From Bacillus sp. UNC41MFS5 (GTDB taxonomy: Bacteria > Bacillota > Bacilli > Bacillales_B > DSM-18226), in contig NZ_JMLP01000021.1 of the NCBI RefSeq assembly GCF_000686805.1, positions 1-64,000 of the forward strand: DNA of 64,000 nt. The letters run 5' to 3'. The position numbers and the translations under genes are program-made. A model generated the notes under the pieces. It did no database searches, was not told where the DNA came from, and was given only the letters and a program-made list of their open reading frames with translations. This document shows positions 10,390 to 18,812 of the stretch, piece by piece (the first letter of the stretch is position 1; every line of letters starts with the position of its first letter).

Positions 10390-10782
10390 ATGATTATTCG
10401 AATTGAACCTGATTCCGATATTCCCATTTATCAACAAATCACCAATCAAATTATCGAAGGAATCGCTGGAGGATTGATTCAGCCAGGTGACTCCCTGCCG
10501 TCTGTAAGGGCTTTTGCATCAGACCTTGGCGTAAACATGCATACAGTTAATAAAAGCTATCACCAATTAGAGAAAAAGGGAATCATCCGCATAGCCCCTA
10601 AATCAGGAGCAGTGATCTCTTCCCCACAAGATTTCAATGAATCCTCAAGCGATCGATTGAAAGACGAATTTAAACCACTTATCGCAGAATCTCTAGTTGT
10701 AGGAATGTCCAATGAGCAAATTCAACAACTTGTCTCTTCTATTATTGAAGAGTTAAGGAAAAGCAATAAAAATCTCATGTAA
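10390..10782 (+). CDS. GntR-family (YtrA subfamily) transcriptional regulator
   Basis: A protein of about 130 residues. The N-terminal GntR winged helix (about residues 5-75) shows the family signature DIPIYQQITNQIIEGIAGGLIQPGDSLPSVR in its usual place. A short C-terminal helical tail follows in place of an effector domain, which is characteristic of YtrA-type regulators that control linked transporter or membrane-protein genes. ATG at 10390 is preferred: TTGGAGGG lies about 11 bases upstream, and the ATG five codons earlier overlaps it. It is followed after 17 bases by the DUF1648 membrane protein gene, its probable target. Confidence 0.88.
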   Translation: MIIRIEPDSDIPIYQQITNQIIEGIAGGLIQPGDSLPSVRAFASDLGVNMHTVNKSYHQLEKKGIIRIAPKSGAVISSPQDFNESSSDRLKDEFKPLIAESLVVGMSNEQIQQLVSSIIEELRKSNKNLM

Positions 10783-10799
10783 CAAGGGGGCGCATATCT

Positions 10800-11891
10800 A
10801 TGACTTTGGCCATTTTTCTTATCATTGCGATTATTCTGGTTGGAATCCAAACCGGAGTTCCTTTTTTAGTCAAACGGACCGTTATATTTGGGGTCACCGT
10901 CCCAGAGAAATACCTAAAGAACGAAAAGCTTACATCTTACAAAAAGGGATATGCACTACTAGTTTCCCTTCTTTCATTTGTGGTTTTAGCCGGCTATCTT
11001 CTTTGGGCACTATTAAATAACCCTTCTGAAGAACAAACTGTGCTGGTTGGGACGCTCATCCAATTTGGCATCATTCTTTACAGCCTTTCCCTTTATTTTT
11101 TCTATCACGGAAAAACGCTTCAATTAAAGAGGAAAAATAAATGGGTTGAGGGTCTAAAACAAGTAAAAGTCACTGATTTATCCGTTCGGTCCCAGGATGA
11201 AATGCTTCCTTGGTATGTATATTTACTGCCAATCGTAATAACTGTTGGAGTCCTCGGATACACCATTCACCAATACGACCTGCTGCCGGAACAAATTCCA
11301 ACTCACTGGGGAATTAACGGTGAAGCCGATGACTTTACAGAAAAAACGCCCATGTCTGCAATCTTAATGCCGCTAACCTTTTTAATTATGCAGTTCATGT
11401 TTTTAGCCATTCATAATGGGACGAAGAAATCCGGCATCAAATTAAGCGCCACTAATACTAGCGCTTCGCGCATGCGCCAGCTCACATTACGGAAAAATTC
11501 AAGCTGGTTTATGTTTATCATTAGTTTCTTGCTGACCATTATGTTTAGTTTCTTTCAATTAAAAACAATTCACCCTGATTTATTTGCAGGAATTTCCATG
11601 GCGGCAGTACCAATCATTTTCCTTGTCATTACATTTGCAGGAACCATCGCCTTTGCTGTAAAAGTAGGACGATCAGATAAGCTCGGCATGGATGAAGCTG
11701 AAGAGGGAATAACCGATTTCGACGAGGATGCCCATTGGAAAGGCGGCCTCATTTATTTCAATCGGAAGGATCCGTCAATCTTTGTTGAAAAACGATTTGG
11801 CATAAGCTGGACACTCAATTTTGGCAACCCGATTGGTTATCTTATTGTCCTTGTACCATTGGTGATCATCTTAGTGATTTCGTTTTTGTGA
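10800..11891 (+). CDS. DUF1648/DUF5808 multi-pass membrane protein
   Basis: A 363-residue integral membrane protein. A first hydrophobic segment spans residues 3-25, with others near 55-72, 80-102, 142-160, 190-205, 237-255, 265-290 and 342-362. The central PEQIPTHWGINGEAD is the hallmark of DUF1648, a domain found in SdpI-like immunity and related membrane proteins. The C-terminal HWKGGLIYFNRKDPSIFVEKRFGISWTLNFG corresponds to DUF5808. It overlaps no neighbour but is tightly spaced behind the YtrA-type regulator, a pairing common in Bacillaceae. The function is unknown; a role in envelope stress or toxin immunity is only analogy. Confidence 0.82.
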   Translation: MTLAIFLIIAIILVGIQTGVPFLVKRTVIFGVTVPEKYLKNEKLTSYKKGYALLVSLLSFVVLAGYLLWALLNNPSEEQTVLVGTLIQFGIILYSLSLYFFYHGKTLQLKRKNKWVEGLKQVKVTDLSVRSQDEMLPWYVYLLPIVITVGVLGYTIHQYDLLPEQIPTHWGINGEADDFTEKTPMSAILMPLTFLIMQFMFLAIHNGTKKSGIKLSATNTSASRMRQLTLRKNSSWFMFIISFLLTIMFSFFQLKTIHPDLFAGISMAAVPIIFLVITFAGTIAFAVKVGRSDKLGMDEAEEGITDFDEDAHWKGGLIYFNRKDPSIFVEKRFGISWTLNFGNPIGYLIVLVPLVIILVISFL

Positions 11892-11974
11892 GGTTTGGTC
11901 CATTCATCTAAAAACCATTTTTGGGATTTTGTTAAATATTATTATTTTGACAAAAGGACGTCACTAGTAAACTT

Positions 11975-12143
11975 TGGTGTGCCGGCATTCTGGCCATTTT
12001 TTTCTCGCTTGAAAAGAGGATTTTATTGCCAATTCTAGATCCTCAAGTGAGGCACGAGGAATTTCAGCAATAGCCTCCCCGGAAAATGGCGAAAATAGAC
12101 TGGTATATTCTTCTGCCTCCAGCCATTGACCGTTAATCAGTAA
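11975..12143 (-). pseudogene. N-terminal fragment of an aldehyde dehydrogenase
   Basis: The minus strand reads LLINGQWLEAEEYTSLFSP, then FSGEAIAEIPRASLEDLELA and IKSSFQARKKWPECR. This is the unmistakable N-terminal NAD-binding start of the aldehyde dehydrogenase superfamily (NGxW...P..GE.IA.v..a..eD...Ai..A..A...W). A TAA stands two codons before LLING, and nothing follows after about 56 residues: the catalytic Cys and Glu domains are gone. The surrounding 11.9-12.25 kb has no other gene. Confidence 0.72.
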
Positions 12144-12245
12144 CTTTTATTTCACTATACTTTTTACCAATAAAATCCCTCCGTTTTAGGCTTAAGGTCA
12201 AAATCTATACAGGAAACCGTAGACATCCAGACATTATTAAAATAG

Positions 12246-12286
12246 AAATGTGCCTCTGTTTGGTTTCATAGATTAGAGGCACATTT
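12246..12286 (-). terminator. terminator of the FCD regulator gene
   Basis: AAATGTGCCTCT and AGAGGCACATTT form a perfect 12-bp stem. On the minus strand it is followed by CTATTTT, 18 bases after the regulator's stop. Confidence 0.8.
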
Positions 12287-12303
12287 AACTTGTAATTATT
12301 AAT

Positions 12304-12969
12304 TTAATCTGCAAAAAGTGGTTTAGGAGTTTGCCAATCTCTTAATGTTGTTTCTAAATGAGCACGAACCGCGTTTTCTGCTTCAATTGGATCCTTATTT
12401 TTCAACGCATCAATTATACGGAGATGCTCTGGAATGGACTTTACCTTTTCAATCGGATTTGTGTAAAAAGAATCCTTTAAAATTAAATAACAATCTGACC
12501 AGTTCACAAGCGAAGTTACTTGTTCGATTAAGCATTTATTTTCGGTTGCCAATGCTGGTAATCGATGAATTCGATTGTTTATATTGATAAAATTCTCAAA
12601 ATTTCTAGCTTGGTACGCGTCAATTTCTTGTTCTGAGAGTAAAAGCAGCTCATCGATATATTTTTGTGTAATCACCGCAGCAGCTGTTCTAGCTGCAAAT
12701 GACTCTAATAAGATTCGCACGGCGAAAACATCCCTAACCTCTTTGTCTGTAGGATCATGTACAAAAGCTCCCCTACGAGGGAGAATTTTTACTAAGCCTT
12801 CCTTTTCTAATTTTTTAAAGGCCCCTCTTACAGGTGTTCTACTCATGTTTAAATTTTTCCCAATCCATTCTTCCGTTAATTGTTGACCAGGAAGTAAGCG
12901 TTTTAACATAATGGCTCTCTTAATTTTTATATAAGCATCTTCTTCAGCATTTCTAAATTCATTCGTCAT
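12304..12969 (-). CDS. GntR/FadR-family regulator with FCD domain
   Basis: A protein of about 221 residues: an N-terminal winged helix (about residues 10-75, with LNMSRTPVRGAFKKLEKEGLV as the recognition region) and a C-terminal all-helical FCD domain (about 90-215). FCD metal-ligand residues fit the His in NRIHRLPA and the C-terminal HLETT. FCD regulators sense small organic acids or amines. The likely operators are the TTGTATACAA palindromes at 17260 and 17388, in the divergent promoter region of the catabolic genes nearby. The gene is on the same strand as the ABC importer. ATG at 12969 is chosen as the third of three consecutive ATGs, giving proper spacing from AAAGGTGA. Confidence 0.85.
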   Translation of the reverse strand: MTNEFRNAEEDAYIKIKRAIMLKRLLPGQQLTEEWIGKNLNMSRTPVRGAFKKLEKEGLVKILPRRGAFVHDPTDKEVRDVFAVRILLESFAARTAAAVITQKYIDELLLLSEQEIDAYQARNFENFININNRIHRLPALATENKCLIEQVTSLVNWSDCYLILKDSFYTNPIEKVKSIPEHLRIIDALKNKDPIEAENAVRAHLETTLRDWQTPKPLFAD

Positions 12970-13083
12970 CATCATTCACCTTTAATCATTTAATATCTAC
13001 ACAGAAGATATTGTTTTTAAAGCTTAAAACTCTTCATTCGGTGATCAAAATACTACAACTTTGTCTCGCATCCTTTGAATTCC

Positions 13084-13791
13084 TTACCAATTTAAATGAC
13101 CCACTCCTGGCTGAATAAATTCCCCGGAAGACCCTTTTTTCATTTGTGAAAGCCATTGATAGATATTATACGCTCCCATTGATACTTCCATATCCGCGTC
13201 AGAAGATGCTTGATTGGACTTTAATTTCCCAGGATGGATTGCGTGTACGGAAATCCCTTTCCTCCTATATTCTTGATCCAGACAGATGGTCAGCATATTC
13301 TGAGCTGCTTTTGCTATTCGGTAAGAATACGAAGTTCCTAGGTGGGTAAATTCTTGATTAGCTGTCATCTGAAGTGAACCTAATCTTGATGAAACATTAA
13401 TAACTCTCGGAAATAGTGATTTTTCAAGAAAGCTTTCGGCAGCTTTAATCGTTCGAATTACACCTAAACAATGGACATTAAACACTTGTTGTACTTCATC
13501 AGTCGAAACTGCCTGAATTTCATTTCCTTTACCGGAATTACCGGCATTGTTTATAAGTATATCCAGGCGATCGGTTAATTTAGTCAATTCATTTCGAATA
13601 ATCAATTCACTCTGATCTAAACTGATATCAGCTATGATAGGATAGATTCTTTCTTTAAACTCTGCCTTTAGAATCTCTGCCGATTGGGAGGTACGAACTG
13701 TAGGAAAAACCTCATTTCCTTCTTGATGAAAGATTTTCACCAGCTCATACCCTAATCCCCGACTCGCTCCAGTAATCAACACCTTATCCAT
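13084..13791 (-). CDS. short-chain dehydrogenase/reductase
   Basis: A classical SDR of about 235 residues. Visible motifs are TGASRGLGYE (cofactor loop), NNAGNSG near residue 80, Ser in NVSSRLGS near residue 130 and the catalytic Tyr-x3-Lys as YRIAK near residue 155. ATG at 13791 follows AAGGGGACG; an in-frame start 12 codons upstream has no such site. The family is too broad to assign a substrate. It lies between the FCD regulator and the ABC importer ATPase on the same strand, so it probably acts on the imported amine or amino acid derivative or on an aldehyde/alcohol made from it. Confidence 0.85.
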   Translation of the reverse strand: MDKVLITGASRGLGYELVKIFHQEGNEVFPTVRTSQSAEILKAEFKERIYPIIADISLDQSELIIRNELTKLTDRLDILINNAGNSGKGNEIQAVSTDEVQQVFNVHCLGVIRTIKAAESFLEKSLFPRVINVSSRLGSLQMTANQEFTHLGTSYSYRIAKAAQNMLTICLDQEYRRKGISVHAIHPGKLKSNQASSDADMEVSMGAYNIYQWLSQMKKGSSGEFIQPGVGHLNW

Positions 13792-13890
13792 TTGTCGTCC
13801 CCTTAAACATTTCTTCTTTCTAATCATTGGAACGAAAAATAGATTCCATGCTTAGATTTGATATTTTTTTGACTTTTATTTTCATGGTAA

Positions 13891-14646
13891 TTATACGACA
13901 GTTGAAAATCTTGATAGAAATTGTTTTAATCGCTCTGATTCCGGATTTTCAAAGAGTTCCTTTGGTGATCCAGATTCCACAATATAACCGCCGTCCATGA
14001 AAATCACTCGATCACCAACCTCTTTGGCAAAGCCCATTTCATGTGTCACGATAATCATGGTCATACCTTCATCAGCTAACTTTTTAATTACCGCTAATAC
14101 TTCTCCGACTAGTTCTGGGTCAAGGGCGGATGTTGGTTCATCAAACAAAATAACTTTAGGCTGCATCGCAAGAGCCCTTGCAATGGCTACCCGTTGTTTT
14201 TGACCGCCTGATAATTCATGTGGGTAATTATTTTCTTTGCCTTCTAATCCTACTTTTCGTAAAAACTCTTTTCCCATTTGAATTGCTTTTTCTTTTGGTA
14301 TTTTACGGACCATAATAGGTCCTTCAATCACGTTTCCGAGTGCGGTTTTATGTTCAAATAAATTAAAGTTTTGAAAAACCATACTCGCATCCGCCCGTAA
14401 CGAGCAGATTTCAGCATCGTTTCGATTTCTTTTGCTCTTTTTATCAAAATGAATTTTCTTACTGTCAATAATGACATCCCCTTCGTCTGGGGTTTCAAGA
14501 AAATTGATCATTCGGAGAAGTGTACTTTTACCGCTTCCACTCGGTCCAATTATACCGACGACCTCACCCTGCTCCACGTTGAATGATATATTTTTAAGTA
14601 CTTCTGTTTGGTGAAAGGATTTTTTAATGTCTTTGACTTGAATCAT
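13891..14646 (-). CDS. polar amino-acid ABC transporter ATPase
   Basis: A 251-residue ATP-binding subunit of the GlnQ/HisP type. Walker A is [11 protein letters not shown], the Q-loop MVFQNFNLF, the signature [15 protein letters not shown], Walker [14 protein letters not shown], and the H-loop His is in VTHEMGFA. The stop is well formed, and the start overlaps the upstream permease gene by 23 bases, showing a translationally coupled operon with the permease and binding protein. Confidence 0.95.
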   Translation of the reverse strand: MIQVKDIKKSFHQTEVLKNISFNVEQGEVVGIIGPSGSGKSTLLRMINFLETPDEGDVIIDSKKIHFDKKSKRNRNDAEICSLRADASMVFQNFNLFEHKTALGNVIEGPIMVRKIPKEKAIQMGKEFLRKVGLEGKENNYPHELSGGQKQRVAIARALAMQPKVILFDEPTSALDPELVGEVLAVIKKLADEGMTMIIVTHEMGFAKEVGDRVIFMDGGYIVESGSPKELFENPESERLKQFLSRFSTVV

Positions 14647-15280
14647 TGCTCATCCTCCTTTCTAGTAAATTAACCGCACGGTCCATAGGAAAATGAAGTA
14701 ACCAGTAAATCACCGCAACTAAGGTGAATATTTCAATATTTCTAAATGTGGTAGTTGCTAGATTCTCCCCCGTATGCATCAACTCATTAACTGCTATAAC
14801 AGCTGCCAACGAAGAGTTCTTTAATAATAGAATTGCCGAATTCCCGATCGGAGGCAGAACATTTTTAATAGCCTGGGGCAATATAATTCTTCTCATCGCC
14901 ATAGAATAGTTCATTCCGACTGCATAGGCCGCCTCTAATTGTCCCTTGCTAATGGACTTGATTCCGGCGCGGAAGATTTCAGCCAAGTATGCACCTTCAT
15001 AGAGTGATAACCCTATTAATGCCGCTGTAAAAGCCGTTAATTTAATCCCAAACTCTGGAAAAACAAAATAAATATACATAAGTTGCACCAATAATGGGGT
15101 GCCTCGAATAATACTAATATACAATCCTGCTAGTTTACTAAAAAAGATATTGTTCGAAATGCGCGCAAACGCGGTTACTAAACCTATAACCAAGGCAATT
15201 ATTAATGATAGAAGGGTTAATTCAACAGTTATTAGCGTTCCTTTCAATAACGCAGGCAAAAATCCGAGTATATCATTCAT
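14624..15280 (-). CDS. polar amino-acid ABC transporter permease
   Basis: A 218-residue inner-membrane subunit of the HisM/GlnP family. The N-terminal segment ([20 protein letters not shown]) is the family's conserved first membrane helix, and [19 protein letters not shown] is the EAA loop that docks onto the ATPase. About five membrane helices can be seen. It is encoded between the binding-protein gene and the ATPase gene. Confidence 0.94.
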   Translation of the reverse strand: MNDILGFLPALLKGTLITVELTLLSLIIALVIGLVTAFARISNNIFFSKLAGLYISIIRGTPLLVQLMYIYFVFPEFGIKLTAFTAALIGLSLYEGAYLAEIFRAGIKSISKGQLEAAYAVGMNYSMAMRRIILPQAIKNVLPPIGNSAILLLKNSSLAAVIAVNELMHTGENLATTTFRNIEIFTLVAVIYWLLHFPMDRAVNLLERRMSNDSSQRH

Positions 15281-15306
15281 TAGTATGTCCCCCTATTCTG
15301 TCTTTT

Positions 15307-16101
15307 CTATTTTAGCCCCCGTTTTTTAAGAATTTTATCAATCTCTCCACTCTCTTTTAGTTTTTTAATTTCTTTATTGACTGCTTCCATTAATTCATCT
15401 GAACCTTTAGGCAGCCCAATACCAACCTTGCCCTTCCATTTTGGTTCATAACCATCAACAAGTTTAATCTTAAAGTCAGGATTTTCTTGAATCATGTGAA
15501 CGATAATAGGATAATCCCCAAAAAAGGCATCTATTCTTCCATTCTCTAACTCTGAAACCATATCTGAGATTGACTTATACGATTGTGCTTCAATATCAGG
15601 AAAATTTTTCAATCCTTCTAAATAAATTGTTCCCTGCTGTACCCCTACCTTTTTCCCTTTTAAATCATCGAACGTTTTAATATTATTATCTGATTTTAGA
15701 ATAACAAGACCTTCGCCATACTCATAAATCGGGTCAGAAAAATCAATAATTTTCTTCCGTTCATCGGTAATAATCATGCCTGCTGAAATCATATCGATTT
15801 TTTCCGCTTCAATAGCCGGAATCAGGGAAGCAAATTGCATACCTTGGATCTCAGTTTTAACTCCTAAGCCTACACCAATTTTCTTCGCAATATCAAACAT
15901 TAATCCTACGTTTTCATTCTTTTCATTAATATAAGAAAATGGAGGGCCGGTTGTACTTCCACCTACCCGAACTGTTCCTTTTTCTTTAAGGGCTTCTAAT
16001 GAGTTTGCTCCCTCCTTAGAAGAATTACTTTTTTCGGAACATGCACTTAAAATTAGCAGTAAGCATGACAAAATTGCTAACATAGAAATAAATTTTTTCA
16101 T
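15307..16101 (-). CDS. amino-acid ABC transporter substrate-binding lipoprotein
   Basis: About 264 residues. A signal peptide with lipobox LSAC near residue 20 gives a membrane-anchored lipoprotein. The mature part has the family-3 periplasmic binding fold: TVRVGGSTTGPPFSYIN at its start, FDIAKKIG, and the hinge SAGMIITDERKKIIDFSDPIYE typical of polar amino-acid or opine binding proteins. ATG at 16101 has GAAGGAG 8 bases upstream. With the opine-type dehydrogenase upstream and amine oxidases across the divergent promoter, an amine, arginine-type or opine ligand is plausible but not shown. Confidence 0.92.
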   Translation of the reverse strand: MKKFISMLAILSCLLLILSACSEKSNSSKEGANSLEALKEKGTVRVGGSTTGPPFSYINEKNENVGLMFDIAKKIGVGLGVKTEIQGMQFASLIPAIEAEKIDMISAGMIITDERKKIIDFSDPIYEYGEGLVILKSDNNIKTFDDLKGKKVGVQQGTIYLEGLKNFPDIEAQSYKSISDMVSELENGRIDAFFGDYPIIVHMIQENPDFKIKLVDGYEPKWKGKVGIGLPKGSDELMEAVNKEIKKLKESGEIDKILKKRGLK

Positions 16102-16128
16102 CCCATTCACTCCTTCGATTTATATTTT

Positions 16129-17242
16129 TTAATGGATAAAATTATAAGAAAGATGATCGACACATTCCGTTAATTGAGTTGGATTTAATCCCGATAACCC
16201 TAATCTATTAAGGGTTATTCCCTCGTTCCAATAATCTTTTCCAATCAATGAACCTGAAAGTGTAATGATGGCATCTATATTTGGCGTCGGAACATTAACC
16301 GTTTTCCCTATGCTTGACCAAAGTACTAATCCATTTGAGATATCTTCGATGAAATAGCGAGATGTTAAACTAAGAGGACCTTTAATTGGAGCGAACACTT
16401 CGCTCTGGTTGTATAGATCATGGAGGTTGTCTGAAGGTTTGGCATATCCAAGTGCCGTTAGTCGTTCTGAAGTTGAAATGTATTTTACACCCAATGCCTG
16501 ACATAACGCTTGGCGTTCTTTTGATACAGCTTTAATAATGTTGCTCACATGTGGGGTTATTCCTTCGTTATATAAATAAAATTCACCACCAGAAAATTCA
16601 ATCCTACCGGCATTTAATAAACTTGGTCCAGGATGAGTTTCAGGGTTACCATTATTTAAACATGTTTCCCATATATTCTTTGCGGGAATTAAAGCGGGGT
16701 ACAATTCTTGCAATTGCTCAATTATTTCTGTAGTGCAGCTGCTAGGATAAGCGGCAAAAAGCAGTGAATCTACTTCCAGACCTAGTTCTACTTCTCCATT
16801 TTCGGTAACCCGGCTTGCATATGTTAAAGACGCAGTTTCTCCAATTTTAAAAGAGATATCCTTTTTAAACTTCTTTAGTATTGACAAATCTTAAACTCGA
16901 CAAGGAAGCAGCACCATTTAGAAAGACAATTTGACCATTCTGTAAATAAGGTGCGCATTCAGCAGCAAATTCCTCGATCGCAAATGATGGAACAGTCAGC
17001 ATGATAACCTCTGCCTCTCTAACGGCCTCGGCAATACTATTAGTAATTAAAGTTGGAGAACAAAACTCTACCGTCTTTTTTCTCTTTAAAGTGATTCCCC
17101 CTTTTGTTCTAATAGACGCTAATTGATCAAAAAAACGTGGTAATTCAAACAAACTTACATCCAATCCCCGTAATGTAAGGTCGGCAGCTGCAGTTATTCC
17201 ACCATTTCCTGCCCCCAAAATCGCAATTTTTTTAATACTCAT
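16129..17242 (-). pseudogene. opine (octopine/nopaline-type) dehydrogenase, frameshifted
   Basis: Two frames together give a protein of about 370 residues of the NAD(P)-dependent octopine/nopaline dehydrogenase family. The N-terminal Rossmann part starts at ATG 17242 with AILGAGNGGITAAADL. The C-terminal opine-dehydrogenase domain carries the conserved NPETHPGPSLLNAGR around the catalytic His, and continues to 16129. The frames meet at about 16885-16895: SLSSLRF is followed in frame 2 by SILKKFKK. Removing one T from the TTT at that point restores a continuous frame. The A/T run is only 3 bases, so a sequencing slip is less likely than in a long homopolymer. AAGGGGGAAG precedes the start. Confidence 0.82.
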
Positions 17243-17259
17243 AACTTCCCCCTTTTTCT

Positions 17260-17269
17260 TTGTATACAA
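17260..17269. promoter_or_regulatory. FCD-regulator-type operator, copy 1
   Basis: The palindrome TTGTATACAA lies just upstream of the opine-dehydrogenase ribosome site and downstream of its promoter, a position suited to blocking transcription. The same decamer recurs at 17388-17397. Confidence 0.65.
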
Positions 17270-17300
17270 TTTTAGAATACAACTAACATGTACAAACATA

Positions 17301-17329
17301 ATTTTAAACAACCTACAAATTAATTTCAA
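17301..17329 (-). promoter_or_regulatory. putative sigma-A promoter of the opine-dehydrogenase/importer operon
   Basis: On the minus strand, TTGAAA (17329-17324), a 17-base spacer and TAAAAT (17306-17301) make a near-consensus vegetative promoter. The operator at 17260 lies about 32 bases downstream of the -10. Confidence 0.6.
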
Positions 17330-17347
17330 TACAATTTTCTAAAAATA

Positions 17348-17376
17348 TTGACTTTTTAAAATATTAAGTTTAATAT
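17348..17376 (+). promoter_or_regulatory. putative sigma-A promoter of the FAD oxidase pair
   Basis: TTGACT at 17348, a 17-base spacer and TAATAT at 17371. The second operator palindrome begins 8 bases after the -10, on the expected transcription start, so a bound regulator would block initiation. Confidence 0.65.
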
Positions 17377-17384
17377 TCATTTAT

Positions 17385-17400
17385 AAATTGTATACAATTT
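17385..17400. promoter_or_regulatory. FCD-regulator-type operator, copy 2
   Basis: A perfect 16-bp palindrome, AAATTGTATACAATTT, containing the decamer seen at 17260. GntR/FCD proteins commonly bind TNGTNNACNA-type dyads, so the regulator at 12304-12969 is the obvious candidate. Confidence 0.7.
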
Positions 17401-17449
17401 TCGTATCCAATTTGAAATGAAGGATTCAATTATTTAGGAGGTACATGTA

Positions 17450-18748
17450 ATGAGCTTTCCTCAATCACTATGGGCAGCTACAAGTAATGCCAGTAATCAA
17501 AGAGCAGAATTAAATGAAACTATTCACTCTGATGTAGCCATTATAGGTGGAGGCTTTACTGGTCTAGCATCTGCCTACTTCTTAAGTAAGGCTGGAAAAA
17601 AAGTTGTTGTAGTAGAGAAAGAAAGAATTGGCTGGGGAGCTAGCGGACGTAATGCGGGGATGCTGACCACAGGGTATAAAAAGAGTATATTTGAATTAGA
17701 AAAAAAGCTTGGTACCGCAAAAGCGAAAGAATTAATGGACATGTCTGCCGATTGTGTTAAATTAGTTAAAGAAATTGTAGATGAACATCAATTCGATTGT
17801 GCTTTAGAAACTTGTGGCGGTATTAAGGTCGCCTATAAACCCTCCCACTTTGAAAAAATGAAGAAAGAACATGAACACCTACTAAAAAGTTTTCAATATG
17901 AAACTGAGTTAGTTGATGCGAATGATATTCACTCTGAAATTAATTCACCTATGTACCAATACGGCGGGTTAATTGATCGAAAAAGCTTTGCTTTTCACCC
18001 CCTTAATTATGTGATTGGTTTAGCAGATATTGCAGAGAAAATGGGAGCCTCTATTTACGAGAATACAGAAGTTATTTCGATAAATAAGAAACACGGAAAT
18101 AACGAGAGATTTATCGTTAAAACAGCTAAAGGTGAAATAAAGTGCAAGCACATCATCATCGCCACCAATGGTTACACCTCTGAAATTACAAAACGATTGG
18201 CCAAGTCAATCATGCCAATTGGCAGCCACATCATCGCAACCCAACCACTTCCAGATCAACTAGCAAATCAAATCATTCCAAATAAACGAGTAGTTAGTGA
18301 CACAAAAAATTTCTTATATTATTTCCGCTTAACCGCTGACCAACGCATGTTATTCGGGGGACGAGTCAGTTTTTCAACAAATTCAACACCAAATGAGTAT
18401 GACCATATTTATTCTGCTCTTCACGAAAATCTGCTTACTGTATTCCCCGATTTAAAAGGAATGGACGTCGATTATCGTTGGGGTGGAACTACGGGATTCA
18501 CCTTCGATTTCATGCCGCACATCGGAGAAACCGAAGATGGAATGCATTTTGCTTTAGGTTATTGTGGTCACGGCGCAGCCATGTCTACCCTTTTAGGCAA
18601 GATTTTAGCCTATAAAATTACTGGGGTGGAAAGAACAGAAACCGTTCTCGAATCTCTGCCATTAAGGACCATCCCCTTGCATGGTCAACGTGTGAAAGTC
18701 CTTAATTTAGTGGGTTATTATTATAAAATTGCTGACCAAATTTCATAA
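17450..18748 (+). CDS. FAD-dependent amine oxidase (gamma-glutamylputrescine oxidase-like), copy 1
   Basis: A 432-residue DAO-family flavoprotein. The dinucleotide motif VAIIGGGFTGLASAYFL is at residues 29-45, and GWGASGRNAGM near residue 63 is the flavin-contacting motif of the PuuB/OrdL group. A second FAD motif, YCGHGAAMST, is near residue 370. Family members oxidise gamma-glutamylputrescine, glycine, sarcosine or other secondary amines, giving aldehyde or ketone plus hydrogen peroxide. The start follows TTAGGAGG. It is the first of two paralogues in one operon driven by the TTGTATACAA-controlled promoter. Confidence 0.88.
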   Translation: MSFPQSLWAATSNASNQRAELNETIHSDVAIIGGGFTGLASAYFLSKAGKKVVVVEKERIGWGASGRNAGMLTTGYKKSIFELEKKLGTAKAKELMDMSADCVKLVKEIVDEHQFDCALETCGGIKVAYKPSHFEKMKKEHEHLLKSFQYETELVDANDIHSEINSPMYQYGGLIDRKSFAFHPLNYVIGLADIAEKMGASIYENTEVISINKKHGNNERFIVKTAKGEIKCKHIIIATNGYTSEITKRLAKSIMPIGSHIIATQPLPDQLANQIIPNKRVVSDTKNFLYYFRLTADQRMLFGGRVSFSTNSTPNEYDHIYSALHENLLTVFPDLKGMDVDYRWGGTTGFTFDFMPHIGETEDGMHFALGYCGHGAAMSTLLGKILAYKITGVERTETVLESLPLRTIPLHGQRVKVLNLVGYYYKIADQIS

Positions 18749-18812
18749 TATTTCCCTTCAAAGTCGCATTGTCTTTGTTGTTTTCTATATAAAGAGAAAA
18801 GGATGATTGGAA

